A DNA stretch of 64,000 bases, taken from positions 434,001 to 498,000 of the forward strand of contig NZ_BKZW01000003.1 of the NCBI RefSeq assembly GCF_008974265.1. The letters run 5' to 3'. Made by a program: the position numbers and the translations under genes. The notes beneath the pieces were generated by a model. It did not search any database. It had not been told where the DNA came from and saw nothing but the letters and a program-made list of their open reading frames with translations. The first letter of the stretch is position 1, and each line of letters begins with the position of its first letter. This DNA is from Dictyobacter vulcani. Lineage in GTDB: Bacteria; Chloroflexota; Ktedonobacteria; Ktedonobacterales; Ktedonobacteraceae. Below are positions 1 through 8,681 of the stretch, piece after piece.

Positions 1-967
1 TGGCACCGGCATCTAAGGTGCACCTGGCATCATCGGGTCCAAAGATGCCGCCGACGCCGATGATAGGAATGCGACCATCCAGTTGTTTGGAGAGATAACG
101 GATGACTTCTAATGAACGTGCATGTAATGGTCGGCCGCTGAGTCCACCGGTTTCCGCACTTTGTTGCTGGAGTCCTGTACGAGACAGGGTTGTGTTGGTG
201 GCGATAATACCCCGCACATCGCGCTGCAGACAGACCTCGACCACATCGCTTATCTGCTCCTCCGTCAGGTCTGGCGCGATCTTAACCAGTACCGATTTTG
301 CGCTCCTGCGTCCGGTTTGTTGCGCGAGTTGTTTGGTCTCCTGCACAATTGCATGCAGCAACTGATCCAATGGCTCTTTATCCTGTAATTTGCGCAGGCC
401 AGGTGTATTGGGTGAGCTGACATTGACGGTAAAAAAGTCTGAATAGGCATCCAACTTCCGTAAGGAATACAGATAATCCTCAATGGCTTCTTCCTGGGGT
501 GTTACCTTGGATTTGCCGATACTCCAGCCGATCGGGATTCCGGGTTGAGGAAGCCGGGCCAGGCGCGCCTGGATGGCATCTGCGCCATCATTAGGAAAGC
601 CCATGCGATTGATCATGGCTTGATCAGCTGTCAGGCGAAAGATACGTGGGCGAGGATTGCCCGGTTGTGCATAGCGCGTAACCGTTCCTGCTTCAATAAA
701 GCCAAAGCCAAGCGCTGCCAGTGCCGGCAGCGCGATACCGTTCTTATCAAAGCCACCGGCCAGTCCCACAGGATTAGGAAAATGAACGCCAAAAACATCT
801 CGTTCCAATACAGGCGATTTATAGGCACTGGTTGCCTCGATGATTTTGAGGATGGTCTGGTGATGAGAAATACGCGCCATCTGATCCATTAAAAAGTGGT
901 GGGCAATCTCGGGATCATTGGCGGAGGTCCGGAACATGGCGGGACGAATAATGGCTTTAAACAGCAT
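1..967 (-). CDS. pyrD: Dihydroorotate dehydrogenase, quinone-type (class 2), 3' end cut by window edge
   Basis: Oxidises dihydroorotate to orotate in pyrimidine synthesis, passing electrons to quinone at the membrane through FMN. The reading frame is open from an ATG at 967 to the window edge (about 322 codons) and lacks its C-terminus. Recognisable class 2 pieces are FGVHFPNPVGLAGGFDKNG near residue 60, GFGFIEAGTVT, NRMGFPNDGAD, VNVSSPNTPGL with the active-site Ser, VLVKIAPDLT, and the FMN-loop part ATNTTLSRTG followed by GGLSGRPLHARS and IIGVGGI. The long N-terminus before the barrel fits the membrane-attached class 2 enzyme. It is divergent from pyrC across about 170 bp, so the two probably share a regulatory region. 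No PyrR-type attenuator was recognised. Confidence 0.93.
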   Translation of the reverse strand, partial: MLFKAIIRPAMFRTSANDPEIAHHFLMDQMARISHHQTILKIIEATSAYKSPVLERDVFGVHFPNPVGLAGGFDKNGIALPALAALGFGFIEAGTVTRYAQPGNPRPRIFRLTADQAMINRMGFPNDGADAIQARLARLPQPGIPIGWSIGKSKVTPQEEAIEDYLYSLRKLDAYSDFFTVNVSSPNTPGLRKLQDKEPLDQLLHAIVQETKQLAQQTGRRSAKSVLVKIAPDLTEEQISDVVEVCLQRDVRGIIATNTTLSRTGLQQQSAETGGLSGRPLHARSLEVIRYLSKQLDGRIPIIGVGGIFGPDDARCTLDAGA

Positions 968-1141
968 TGACTTCCTATCTTTCAACCTTGTTAAGCAATA
1001 AAATACCGTTTCAAGTATAATGGTAATCCGTGAATTTGGGAATAGTCTCACGCGAGTATGCTGGATAATGGTGCCGTGGCTATGGTTACATCGTAAGGCA
1101 CCTGTATTTCAGGCGTGACATATATAGAAGGAGTCGCAGGC

Positions 1142-2442
1142 ATGTTGATTCGTAATGGAGTGGCGGTCCTGGCGAGTGGTCCGGCTCGGCTGGATATTCG
1201 CACGCGCGGTGAGATCCTGATCGAGCTGGCTGAACACCTGACCCTGAACCTGACGAGCAGGTTATTGAGGCAGATGGGTTATTGGTCCTGCCGGGATTTA
1301 TTGATTCACATGTGCATTTTCGTGATCCAGGTGGTGCCCATAAAGAAGATTTCCTGAGTGGTACCCGGGCCGCCCTGGCCGGAGGGGTTACAACTGTACT
1401 GGATATGCCTAACACGCAACCACCTACGGATACGCGAGAGCATCTTTTAGAAAAAATGTCTCTGGTGGCAGGTAAGGCGGTGGTGGATTATGGCTTATAC
1501 TTTGGGGCGACCGATAACAATATTGAAGAAGCGGCCACTCTGGCTAAAGACGTTGCTGCCATGAAGCTCTATATGGGATCCTCAACCGGCTCGCTGCTGG
1601 TGACAGAATTTTCTCCTATCTACCGGCACTTTCAAACCTTTCCTTTACATAAACCGCTGGTTGTGCATGCTGAAGACGAGCAATCCTTGAAATATTTCGG
1701 TGCGCTGGGTTCACAGGATCATAATCAGTCCCGCCCACCGGTCAGTGCCCAGATTGCTTTGAGCCGTGCGCTGGCTATTGCGGAGAAGACCGGTCGTGTC
1801 TTGCACGTTGCGCATACTACCACGCAAAGAGAAATTGAATTGATTCTGGAAGCAAGGCAGAAAGGCGTACATGTGACTTTTGAAGTCACCCCACTTCACC
1901 TTTTCTTGAATGAAGAGGATCAGCATCGACTGGGCAATTTCGGTAAGGTGAATCCACCCCTGCGCAGTGCCAGTGATCAAGCCGCTCTCTGGCGCTATTT
2001 TGATGCTATCGATACGATTGGCACCGATCATGCACCGCATACACGGGCAGAAAAAGAGCAGCCATATGACAAAGCTCCATCAGGTATTCCAGGCGTCCAG
2101 ACGCTGTTGCCACTTCTGTTCAATGCTGCCAGTGCGGGAAGAGTCAAACTGGAAGATGTCATTCAGCGCTGCGTGGTTAATCCGGCGCGTATCTTTGGCT
2201 TAAAAACGAAGGGGGCCCTGGAAGTAGGCAAGGATGCAGACATAGTGTTGATCGATCCAAAGCAAGTATACGAGATTACCAATCAGCAGATGCTCTCAAA
2301 GTGTGGCTGGACTCCATTTGCAGGCACAAAAGTTACTGGCAAGATCCAGCAAGTGTATGTGCGTGGTAGCCTGGCCTATGAGCAGGATACCTGTCTGGCT
2401 CAAGGGGGTAGCGGTAAACAAGTGCAATATGCAGCCCGGTAA
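1142..2442 (+). CDS. pyrC: Dihydroorotase, interrupted by an apparent frameshift near 1243
   Basis: Zinc amidohydrolase that cyclises carbamoyl-aspartate to dihydroorotate. The start ATG at 1142 has a GGAG ribosome site (about 1130) and gives MLIRNGVAVL, a normal family N-terminus. That frame runs to about 1243; the body continues in the -1 frame as EPDEQVIEADG, then GFIDSHVHFRDPGG (zinc HxH). Later come the probable carboxylated Lys in AMKLYMGSSTGS, the zinc His motifs VVHAED and HVAHTT, and the catalytic Asp in IGTDHAPH. One extra C in the CCC run at 1242-1244 would restore a single frame of about 434 codons, the usual size. A TTG at 1282 could start only a protein lacking the N-terminal strand. 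A homopolymer sequencing error is the simplest reading. Confidence 0.9.
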
Positions 2443-2470
2443 ATTTCCGGGTAGATATATTTCCAATGTC

Positions 2471-2501
2471 GAAAGGGATGTAGCTACAGCATATCCCTTT
2501 C
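2471..2501. terminator. Hairpin between convergent pyrC and response regulator
   Basis: Nine-base arms GAAAGGGAT and ATCCCTTTC flank a 13-base loop. The position between convergent genes fits a bidirectional terminator. No long T-tract follows. Confidence 0.5.
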
Positions 2502-2520
2502 GGCCGCATCAGGCTTAAGA

Positions 2521-2982
2521 TTATGAGGAAGGCATACTCGCTTTGCCTCTTCGTGATGAAAGCGTCTGGCGCACTGCCGTGAGGAAGGCCTCAATCTCAA
2601 ACGGCTTCCCGATTCCCATGACCGCTTTGAGACGGTGTGCTTTCTCTTTGACGTGTGCATCAACTGTCATCAGCATCACCGGAATCGTCATGCCATAGCG
2701 TGCCCGTAGTTCTCTGGCCACCGTCTCTCCATCGAGCAGTGGCAAGCCTATATCCAGAACGATCATCGCAGGACGCTGGCGTGCTACCTGTTCCAGTGCC
2801 TCTTTTCCATCCAGGGCAGTTTCCACTACAAAGCCCTCTTCTTCCAGCACTACCTGGATAGCCTGGCACAAGTTGTCGTCGTCATCGACGACCAGAATAT
2901 AGGTATCGATTTGAGGTACCATTTGGGGCTCGATTGCATTTTGTTGTAGCTGCATACGTACACTTTCTTCATCTGTTCTCAT
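2521..2982 (-). CDS. Single-domain response regulator (CheY-like receiver)
   Basis: A 153-residue protein with one receiver domain and no output domain. Acidic residues DDDD at 33-36, the phospho-acceptor Asp77 in VLDIGLPLLDG, Thr106 in LMTVDA and Lys126 in GIGKPF are all present, so it should accept phosphate. The first 27 residues are a polar extension. The start codon shares one base with the stop of the upstream histidine kinase (TGATG), so the two are translationally coupled and are very likely partners. Output is probably by protein-protein contact or by passing phosphate on. Confidence 0.9.
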   Translation of the reverse strand: MRTDEESVRMQLQQNAIEPQMVPQIDTYILVVDDDDNLCQAIQVVLEEEGFVVETALDGKEALEQVARQRPAMIVLDIGLPLLDGETVARELRARYGMTIPVMLMTVDAHVKEKAHRLKAVMGIGKPFEIEAFLTAVRQTLSSRRGKASMPSS

Positions 2983-5102
2983 CAGCCCTGCTCCTCTAAA
3001 AGTAGTGGAAGGAGGATGGTGAACTGGCTCCCCTGGCCCTCCTGGCTTGTTACCATAATCGTTCCCTGATGTTGTTCAATCACCTGAGCGACACTTGCCA
3101 ATCCAATGCCTGTGCCTTGAATATGGTCCGTAACATTGCTAGCCCGTTGAAAAGGGGTAAAGATATGAGAAAGATCGGCCGCAGGAATCCCGATGCCTTG
3201 ATCGGCCAGGACGATCCGTGCCCATGTTTGTTCGTCGTGTTGTTCGCGTGTCACCTCAATGCTGATATCTCCACCATCGGGACTATACTTGATGGCATTA
3301 CCCAATAGATTGGTTACCATGCGGTCCAGCCGTGTGGCATTGCCAGAGATAGGAAGAGACTTGCTATCTATCGTAAGCAGTAGATTATGCCGCCGGGTTG
3401 TCGCTTGCTGCTCGGTGACCACTGCCTGAAGCAATGGCACGAGATCAAGGGGCATGAAACCGTCGACTACAGGTTGAGATGCGCGCAGTTGTGAGAGCGC
3501 CAGCAGATCATCAATCATGCCTGTCATTTTGGTGAGTGCTCGTTCCATGGCCCCGAGTCGCTCAGTGATCCAATTGCTATTCTCGGATGGCTCCCGCCGC
3601 ATGCGCCTTTGTACCAGTTGTAGATTGGCTTTGATCGCAGCGAGAGGTGTTTTCAGATCATGCGACACACTCGAAAGAAAGGTATTACGAACCGCGATAG
3701 TGACTTCTGCCTCGTTATGTTTTTGTTGCTCTAGCTCTAAGAGGCGCTCGCGTTCACGCTCAATCTCTTTACGCTCATTGATATCATGATAGTAAACCGA
3801 GAGACCTTCAGACGAAGGATAGGCGCGGACCTCAAACCAGCAGTTCAAGGGTGCGAAGAACTCCTCAAAACTTACACTCACCTGCTGATTCACTGCCAGA
3901 TGGTATTGTTCATAAAATAGCGACCCGATGGCCTGAGGAAATTCATCCCAGATACTTTTGCCAAGCAAGTCTGACTGCTGGCGTTGTAAGAGGATCTCCG
4001 ATTGTGCATTCAGATAGGTAAAATTCCAGTGCAGATCCAGAGCAAAAAATGCATCACCGATACTTTCCAGAATAGTCGTGACGCGTTGTTGCGCGTGCTC
4101 GGCTGCCTGGCGGGCTTGCTGTTCCATCTGCAACAGGTGAAGACGCGCCTGTTCTCCCTGGTGGCGATCAATGCCAACAGCAATGCTATTGGCAACGGTG
4201 GCCATTGCTTCAAGCGTAGAAGGAGAGAGAGGATGACGGGCAAATAAAGCCATTACACCAATGAGGCGATCTGCAATGAGCAATGGATAGCCAGCAAAGG
4301 CGACCATCCCTTCACGGGCTGCCCATTCTTTTTCGTGAATGTGTTCATCTTCCAGGACGTTATTTGTCAAAATAGGTTCTCGTTGTTGGGCAATGCGACC
4401 AATCTTAAAGGCGCCCATTGGTATCCTTGCATGCCCTCCATCCAGATGGGTATAAAGGCCAGAGCTGGCCTGGAGTTCCAGTATATCTTGCTCTTCATTC
4501 AGGATCCAGATGCGGGCGAAGGCGGCGTCTAGATGCTTAAACAGCGCTTGTGTACAGCCATTGAGCATAGCGTGTAAGGTTGTGCCCTGAGTCAGAGCAG
4601 TACTAATTGCCAGACTGAGCCTCCCCAGACGAGCTTGTTCTGCCAGCGCGATCTGAGAACGTTTCCGTTCGGTAATGTCGCGCGAAATCGAGAGCAGATG
4701 GCTTAACCGGTCCTGGGCATCCAGAACTGGAGTAACCGTTACCTCCCACCACTTTGGTGTGCCTTTGGCCGTGAGTGCCTCACCCTCAAAGGTGGCGGTT
4801 CCTCCGTTGCGTGCCGTGGCAAGTGCGTTGCTGGCGAGCTTGAGGTTTGCGCCGGACCAGAATGAAAGCCAGTCTGCAGAGTAGCAGGTGGAAAAATCAT
4901 CAATTTCCATCACCTGCTGGCCGCCACGATTCATGTATAGCAAATGCCCATTGAGATCTAAAAGCTTGATACAGTCAGATGACTGTTCAATTATCTGTCG
5001 GCGCAGCTCAGGTTGTAATGTTCTTGGTGGAAGAGCCAGGAGCTCTTGCTCATCTGAGATGTGCTGGGCAGAAGCGCTCTTCTCGTATGGAGATAAAGAC
5101 AT
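2982..5102 (-). CDS. PAS-GAF-PAS sensor histidine kinase
   Basis: Cytoplasmic sensor kinase of 706 residues with no clear membrane segment. Order: PAS (about 30-145, ending SISRDITERKR), GAF (about 155-315), second PAS (about 335-455, ending YYHDINERKE), HisKA with phospho-acceptor His in SVSHDLKTPLAAIK (about 480), and HATPase with N-box LLGNAIKYSPDGG, G1 ADQGIGIP and G2 GTGIGLAS. All catalytic boxes look intact. It overlaps the downstream receiver gene by one base. The ligand cannot be read from sequence; the PAS/GAF combination suggests a cytosolic redox, gas or small-molecule cue. Confidence 0.92.
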   Translation of the reverse strand: MSLSPYEKSASAQHISDEQELLALPPRTLQPELRRQIIEQSSDCIKLLDLNGHLLYMNRGGQQVMEIDDFSTCYSADWLSFWSGANLKLASNALATARNGGTATFEGEALTAKGTPKWWEVTVTPVLDAQDRLSHLLSISRDITERKRSQIALAEQARLGRLSLAISTALTQGTTLHAMLNGCTQALFKHLDAAFARIWILNEEQDILELQASSGLYTHLDGGHARIPMGAFKIGRIAQQREPILTNNVLEDEHIHEKEWAAREGMVAFAGYPLLIADRLIGVMALFARHPLSPSTLEAMATVANSIAVGIDRHQGEQARLHLLQMEQQARQAAEHAQQRVTTILESIGDAFFALDLHWNFTYLNAQSEILLQRQQSDLLGKSIWDEFPQAIGSLFYEQYHLAVNQQVSVSFEEFFAPLNCWFEVRAYPSSEGLSVYYHDINERKEIERERERLLELEQQKHNEAEVTIAVRNTFLSSVSHDLKTPLAAIKANLQLVQRRMRREPSENSNWITERLGAMERALTKMTGMIDDLLALSQLRASQPVVDGFMPLDLVPLLQAVVTEQQATTRRHNLLLTIDSKSLPISGNATRLDRMVTNLLGNAIKYSPDGGDISIEVTREQHDEQTWARIVLADQGIGIPAADLSHIFTPFQRASNVTDHIQGTGIGLASVAQVIEQHQGTIMVTSQEGQGSQFTILLPLLLEEQG

Positions 5103-5596
5103 TCAGTCTCCTAGGTGTTATGTGTCGGAATGTTGGATCTGAAATAGTTTTGATGAAACCTTTTTTGTATCTCTCACTAAAATAAGAAAAACGCAGCGTT
5201 GCCATGGTGGAAAGTGAGGTATGCAAATAAATAATCTTAGTATCAGTGTACCACAAAAAATTACTGTTTGCGTTTATCCCATCCCTGTTGAATAGAAGGG
5301 CGAAGATTTACCTCTGGGCTGGATCAATGGGGATGCTCATGGCATTACTGATCATAATCATCAATCTTCGCCAGCGCAAAAAATAAAATCCTCAGTTTTT
5401 TCTCACTATGGACGAATGGTGAAAATAACCCTTTTAACCAGAGCCTGAGACAGGTATAATCTTACCAAGAAAAACAACATGGGTTCAATGTAGGAAGATT
5501 GGTTATTGCTGCCACAAAAATATTATAGGTGCGATAAAGCCATGTAGTTAGCAAGTGATAAGAGCTGTTTTGTAAGCTGAGGAGCTATTATACGCT
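5103..5596. other. Intergenic region, divergent promoters
   Basis: About 490 AT-rich bases between the kinase operon and the GT87-like gene. Arms GGCGAAGATT (5299-5308) and AATCTTCGCC (5363-5372) form an inverted repeat 54 bases apart. I see no convincing coding sequence or RNA gene. Confidence 0.4.
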
Positions 5597-6947
5597 ATGG
5601 TTGTTGTTCGTGAGCATCTGAAAAAAAACCTGCTGATGTATGTGGGAGGAGTAATATATCTCCTCTACCTGCTTTCGGTGGCGTGGACAGGTTGGTTCGA
5701 TGTTTTTTTTAGCGGTGCAGCCCTGCATGTAGGAGCAAAAGGCATTGATTTTTACCAGTTGCCTGATGGAGCCTGGGCTTTCTGGCATGGCGGAAGTTTG
5801 ACGGGCCAGCCTTTACCTTCGGGGGACAGTATTTCAGAAGTGTTTCTACTAATGCTAACGTATACCATCCTCTATTTACGTTGACTATCGGTTCTTTTCT
5901 ATCTTTATTTGATCCAGCTTATGCGCCCTATGTGTGGCTCTGTACAAAAGTTTATTTATCGCTGGCCTTAATTATCTATTTTGTCTGGAGTTTTAGGAGC
6001 AATAAATATATTGGTTTTGCTACTTTCATACTATTGGCCAACTTCAGTAGCTATTTAGAATTGGCCGCCTGGCAGTTTCATTCTGTCTTGAATATGTTGT
6101 TGCTGCTCTTTTTAATCGCTAGTAGCAAAAAGCATTCAGCGGTCTTGATGGGATTATGGTATGGACTGAGTATGCTCATCAAGCCGATTGGCCTGCTCTT
6201 TCTGCCGCTGCTCATTTTCAAGGGACGCTGGAAAGCTGTGGGAATTGGCGTGGGACTATTTGTCCTTGCGACGCTGATTTTTCTCTATCAGGGTATTGGC
6301 ACATATTATACGAATAATTTACAGACCAACCTTTCTTTATCAGGAACGCTGGGGCCTAATCAAATCATTACGCTCTCTGCCTGGTTGCACTATAATACCC
6401 ACTGGCCAGATTTTGTCTATCAGGCGATCCAGTATTTTGCACTGCTGTGTATTGTTGGGTGGGGATTATTAAGCAAGGTGAGTATACCTAAAGCTGCCTT
6501 TCTGATGGTAGCTTACTATTTGTGTTTTTATGAACAGGTCTTTGAATATCAATGGAGCACCCTGGCCTATGTCCTGGCCATCTGTGTCCTTATCTGTCCC
6601 GAGTTCCAGACGAAGCGTTCGCTGTTCTGTATTCTGTTGACCTGCTTGCCGAGCTGCTTTCTCCTGCTTAACCTCTTACATATTGATGTCACGAACATGG
6701 GAGATCTAGGGATGATTCCGGGGCGACGGCGTGGGATTGGATGGTCATCAGCAAAGTGGTGCCACTTTTCCTCTTAGTCGCCAGCGTCTTGATGGTTGAT
6801 ATCAAGTTAATTCCTGGTCAATTGAAGGTTTTATGGCAAGCTGTGAGCAGAGTGAATGAGCGAGCTGGTGTTTTTCCTGAGAAAGTGCCACCTGCAGTGT
6901 TCCATCCTCAGCTACCTATAAGCGAGCAGACTGAGGATGGAAGCTAG
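5597..6947 (+). pseudogene. GT87/DUF2029-like polytopic membrane glycosyltransferase, two apparent frameshifts
   Basis: Three successive frames together make one protein of about 450 residues. Frame 1 (5597 to about 5825) has an N-terminal membrane segment and GIDFYQLPDGAWAFWHGGS. Frame 2 (about 5826-6722) has the YHPLFTLTIG motif and many hydrophobic helices. Frame 3 (about 6723-6947) has WDWMVISKVVPLFLLVAS and a polar tail. The DFYxxxxGxxAxxxG start and YHPLFT motif resemble polyprenyl-phosphate-dependent mannosyltransferases of the GT87 family, which add sugars on the outer membrane face. One extra G in the GGGGG run near 5821 and one in the GGGG run near 6720 would restore the whole frame. 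This is therefore either a sequencing artefact or a young pseudogene. Confidence 0.7.
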
Positions 6948-6967
6948 CAGCCTAAGAAAATGTGGCT

Positions 6968-8320
6968 TTAGACGCTGGTGTTGGCAGGACTGAGCGAGCT
7001 CTCGACCTCATCTCTATCGAGCTGCGCGTCTTTACTGGCATATTCTTTGAGGGCCAGGGCGGCAAAGAATGAGATAACGGCCATAATAATAATGTAGATT
7101 GCCAGCGGCACATAGGAGTGATAGTTGGCAATTAAGAGGGTTGCGATGATCGGTGCGGGACCACCCGCGGTCAGTGAGGCTAACTGATAGCCCAGCGAGG
7201 CACCACTATAACGCAGTTTGGCGCCAAAGTGCTCGGAGATAAACGCAGCCTGTGGACCATACACCGCGGCATGGCAGATTCCGATCGCAAAGGCCATCGC
7301 AAAGACCACGGCGACAGGATTTTTCGTTTGCAGCAGTAAAAAGAACGGAAAAGCAAACAGTGCCATCAAGACTGTTCCTACCATGAACCAGCGTTTACGC
7401 CCGATGATATCAGAGGCATAACTGGCTGTGGGCATAAAGATGAAAGAGACTACTGCGGCAACAATGATGCCGGTATAGAGAAGATTAAGCGGAATCCCTA
7501 ACGTGGTCACCCCATAGCCAAGCACAAAGGTCGTGAACAGATAGAATGGAGCCTGCTCCCCGGAGCGCAGCAGAGCTGTCAGGATAATTTCTTTCCAGTG
7601 ATATTTGAAGGCCTCGCTGAGAGGCGCTTTGGAGAGGCGATTCTCCTCTTTGAGTCTGGTAAACGCAGGCGTATCCAGGATGCGGATGCGGATAATGAGT
7701 CCTATCACGATCAAGACGGCACTAAAGAAGAACGGAATACGCCAGCCGATACTGGTAAAATCTGCGCCAGAGTAGATTGAGCGAATGACAATGACCACGA
7801 TAGCGGCCAGCGCCAATCCAAGAGGAACCCCTGTCTGCGGCCAGCTGGTCCAGAAGCCACGGCGGCGATTATCACCATATTCCAGTGATAAGAGCACCGA
7901 GCCACCCCATTCACCGCCGACACCAGCACCCTGTAAAAAGCGTAAGATTGTGATCAGCAGAGGGGCCATAAAACCAATCTGACCATAGGTGGGGACCAGG
8001 CCCATCACGCAGGTTGAGATACCCATCAAAAGTAAGGTTGTCACCAGCACCGATTTACGCCCCACGCGATCTCCGAACCAGCCAAAAAATGCTCCACCAA
8101 TCGGTCGAGCGATAAAACCAATATAATAGGTGGTAAAAGATGCCAGGATGCCTGTGACTGGATCAAGCAAGGGGAAGAAGAGTTTGTTGAAAATAGTAGC
8201 TGAGAAAAAACCATACAGGAAGAAATCATACCATTCGATCGCAGTACCTATCGTACTGGCACTCAAGATTGGAAGCATTTTGCGGACTGTGACGCCCTCT
8301 GACGATACATTTGCCGCCAT
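6968..8320 (-). CDS. MFS transporter, metabolite:H+ symporter (MHS) type
   Basis: A 450-residue, 12-helix carrier. The opening STIGTAIEWYDFFLYGF is the hallmark of the MHS subfamily (KgtP, ShiA, ProP, citrate carriers), which import organic acids or osmolytes with protons. Motif A appears as GWFGDRVGRKSVL. The start ATG at 8320 has an AGGAGG ribosome site. It is divergent from a MatB-like acyl-CoA synthetase, with a palindromic operator between them. This suggests, without proving, that the carrier imports the acid that the synthetase activates. Confidence 0.88.
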   Translation of the reverse strand: MAANVSSEGVTVRKMLPILSASTIGTAIEWYDFFLYGFFSATIFNKLFFPLLDPVTGILASFTTYYIGFIARPIGGAFFGWFGDRVGRKSVLVTTLLLMGISTCVMGLVPTYGQIGFMAPLLITILRFLQGAGVGGEWGGSVLLSLEYGDNRRRGFWTSWPQTGVPLGLALAAIVVIVIRSIYSGADFTSIGWRIPFFFSAVLIVIGLIIRIRILDTPAFTRLKEENRLSKAPLSEAFKYHWKEIILTALLRSGEQAPFYLFTTFVLGYGVTTLGIPLNLLYTGIIVAAVVSFIFMPTASYASDIIGRKRWFMVGTVLMALFAFPFFLLLQTKNPVAVVFAMAFAIGICHAAVYGPQAAFISEHFGAKLRYSGASLGYQLASLTAGGPAPIIATLLIANYHSYVPLAIYIIIMAVISFFAALALKEYASKDAQLDRDEVESSLSPANTSV

Positions 8321-8461
8321 TGAGACCTCCTGTTACTACCCATACAAATGATGGATAATTGATGTAACACACTACAGCATTGTTTTATCTATCAAAGCCA
8401 GCATTGGCATTGATGTCAGCATCGTGTTCAGGTCTGGTAGCTAGCGAAAGGTGGGTGTATT

Positions 8462-8480
8462 TGTATCATTTAATGATACA
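8462..8480. promoter_or_regulatory. 19-bp perfect palindrome, probable operator
   Basis: TGTATCATT-T-AATGATACA has nine-base arms around a central T, in the 361-bp divergent region between the MHS transporter and the acyl-CoA synthetase. Size and symmetry fit a dimeric repressor of the GntR/FadR kind. No regulator gene lies next to it. Confidence 0.6.
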
Positions 8481-8681
8481 GTTATAGAAAGAAGCTTTTC
8501 TTACATCACTTATTGTATCTATAAATATATCAACCCTTTTATTATACTGAGTAGTATAGATAGCGTCAAGTCGCTTGCCTGGCAGGACAGGGCCTTTTCT
8601 CGCCACATCAAAAGTTGGTGTTAGTTGCGATATACATATATGCTATGATAGAGAGGCAGTTCATGAAGAGGGATTGAAAGT

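Noticed and set aside
5299..5460. Short open frames ending in a hydrophobic peptide (around 5328-5390) between the kinase and GT87 gene
   Set aside because: No ribosome site, no family match, and the frames overlap an inverted repeat; probably chance.
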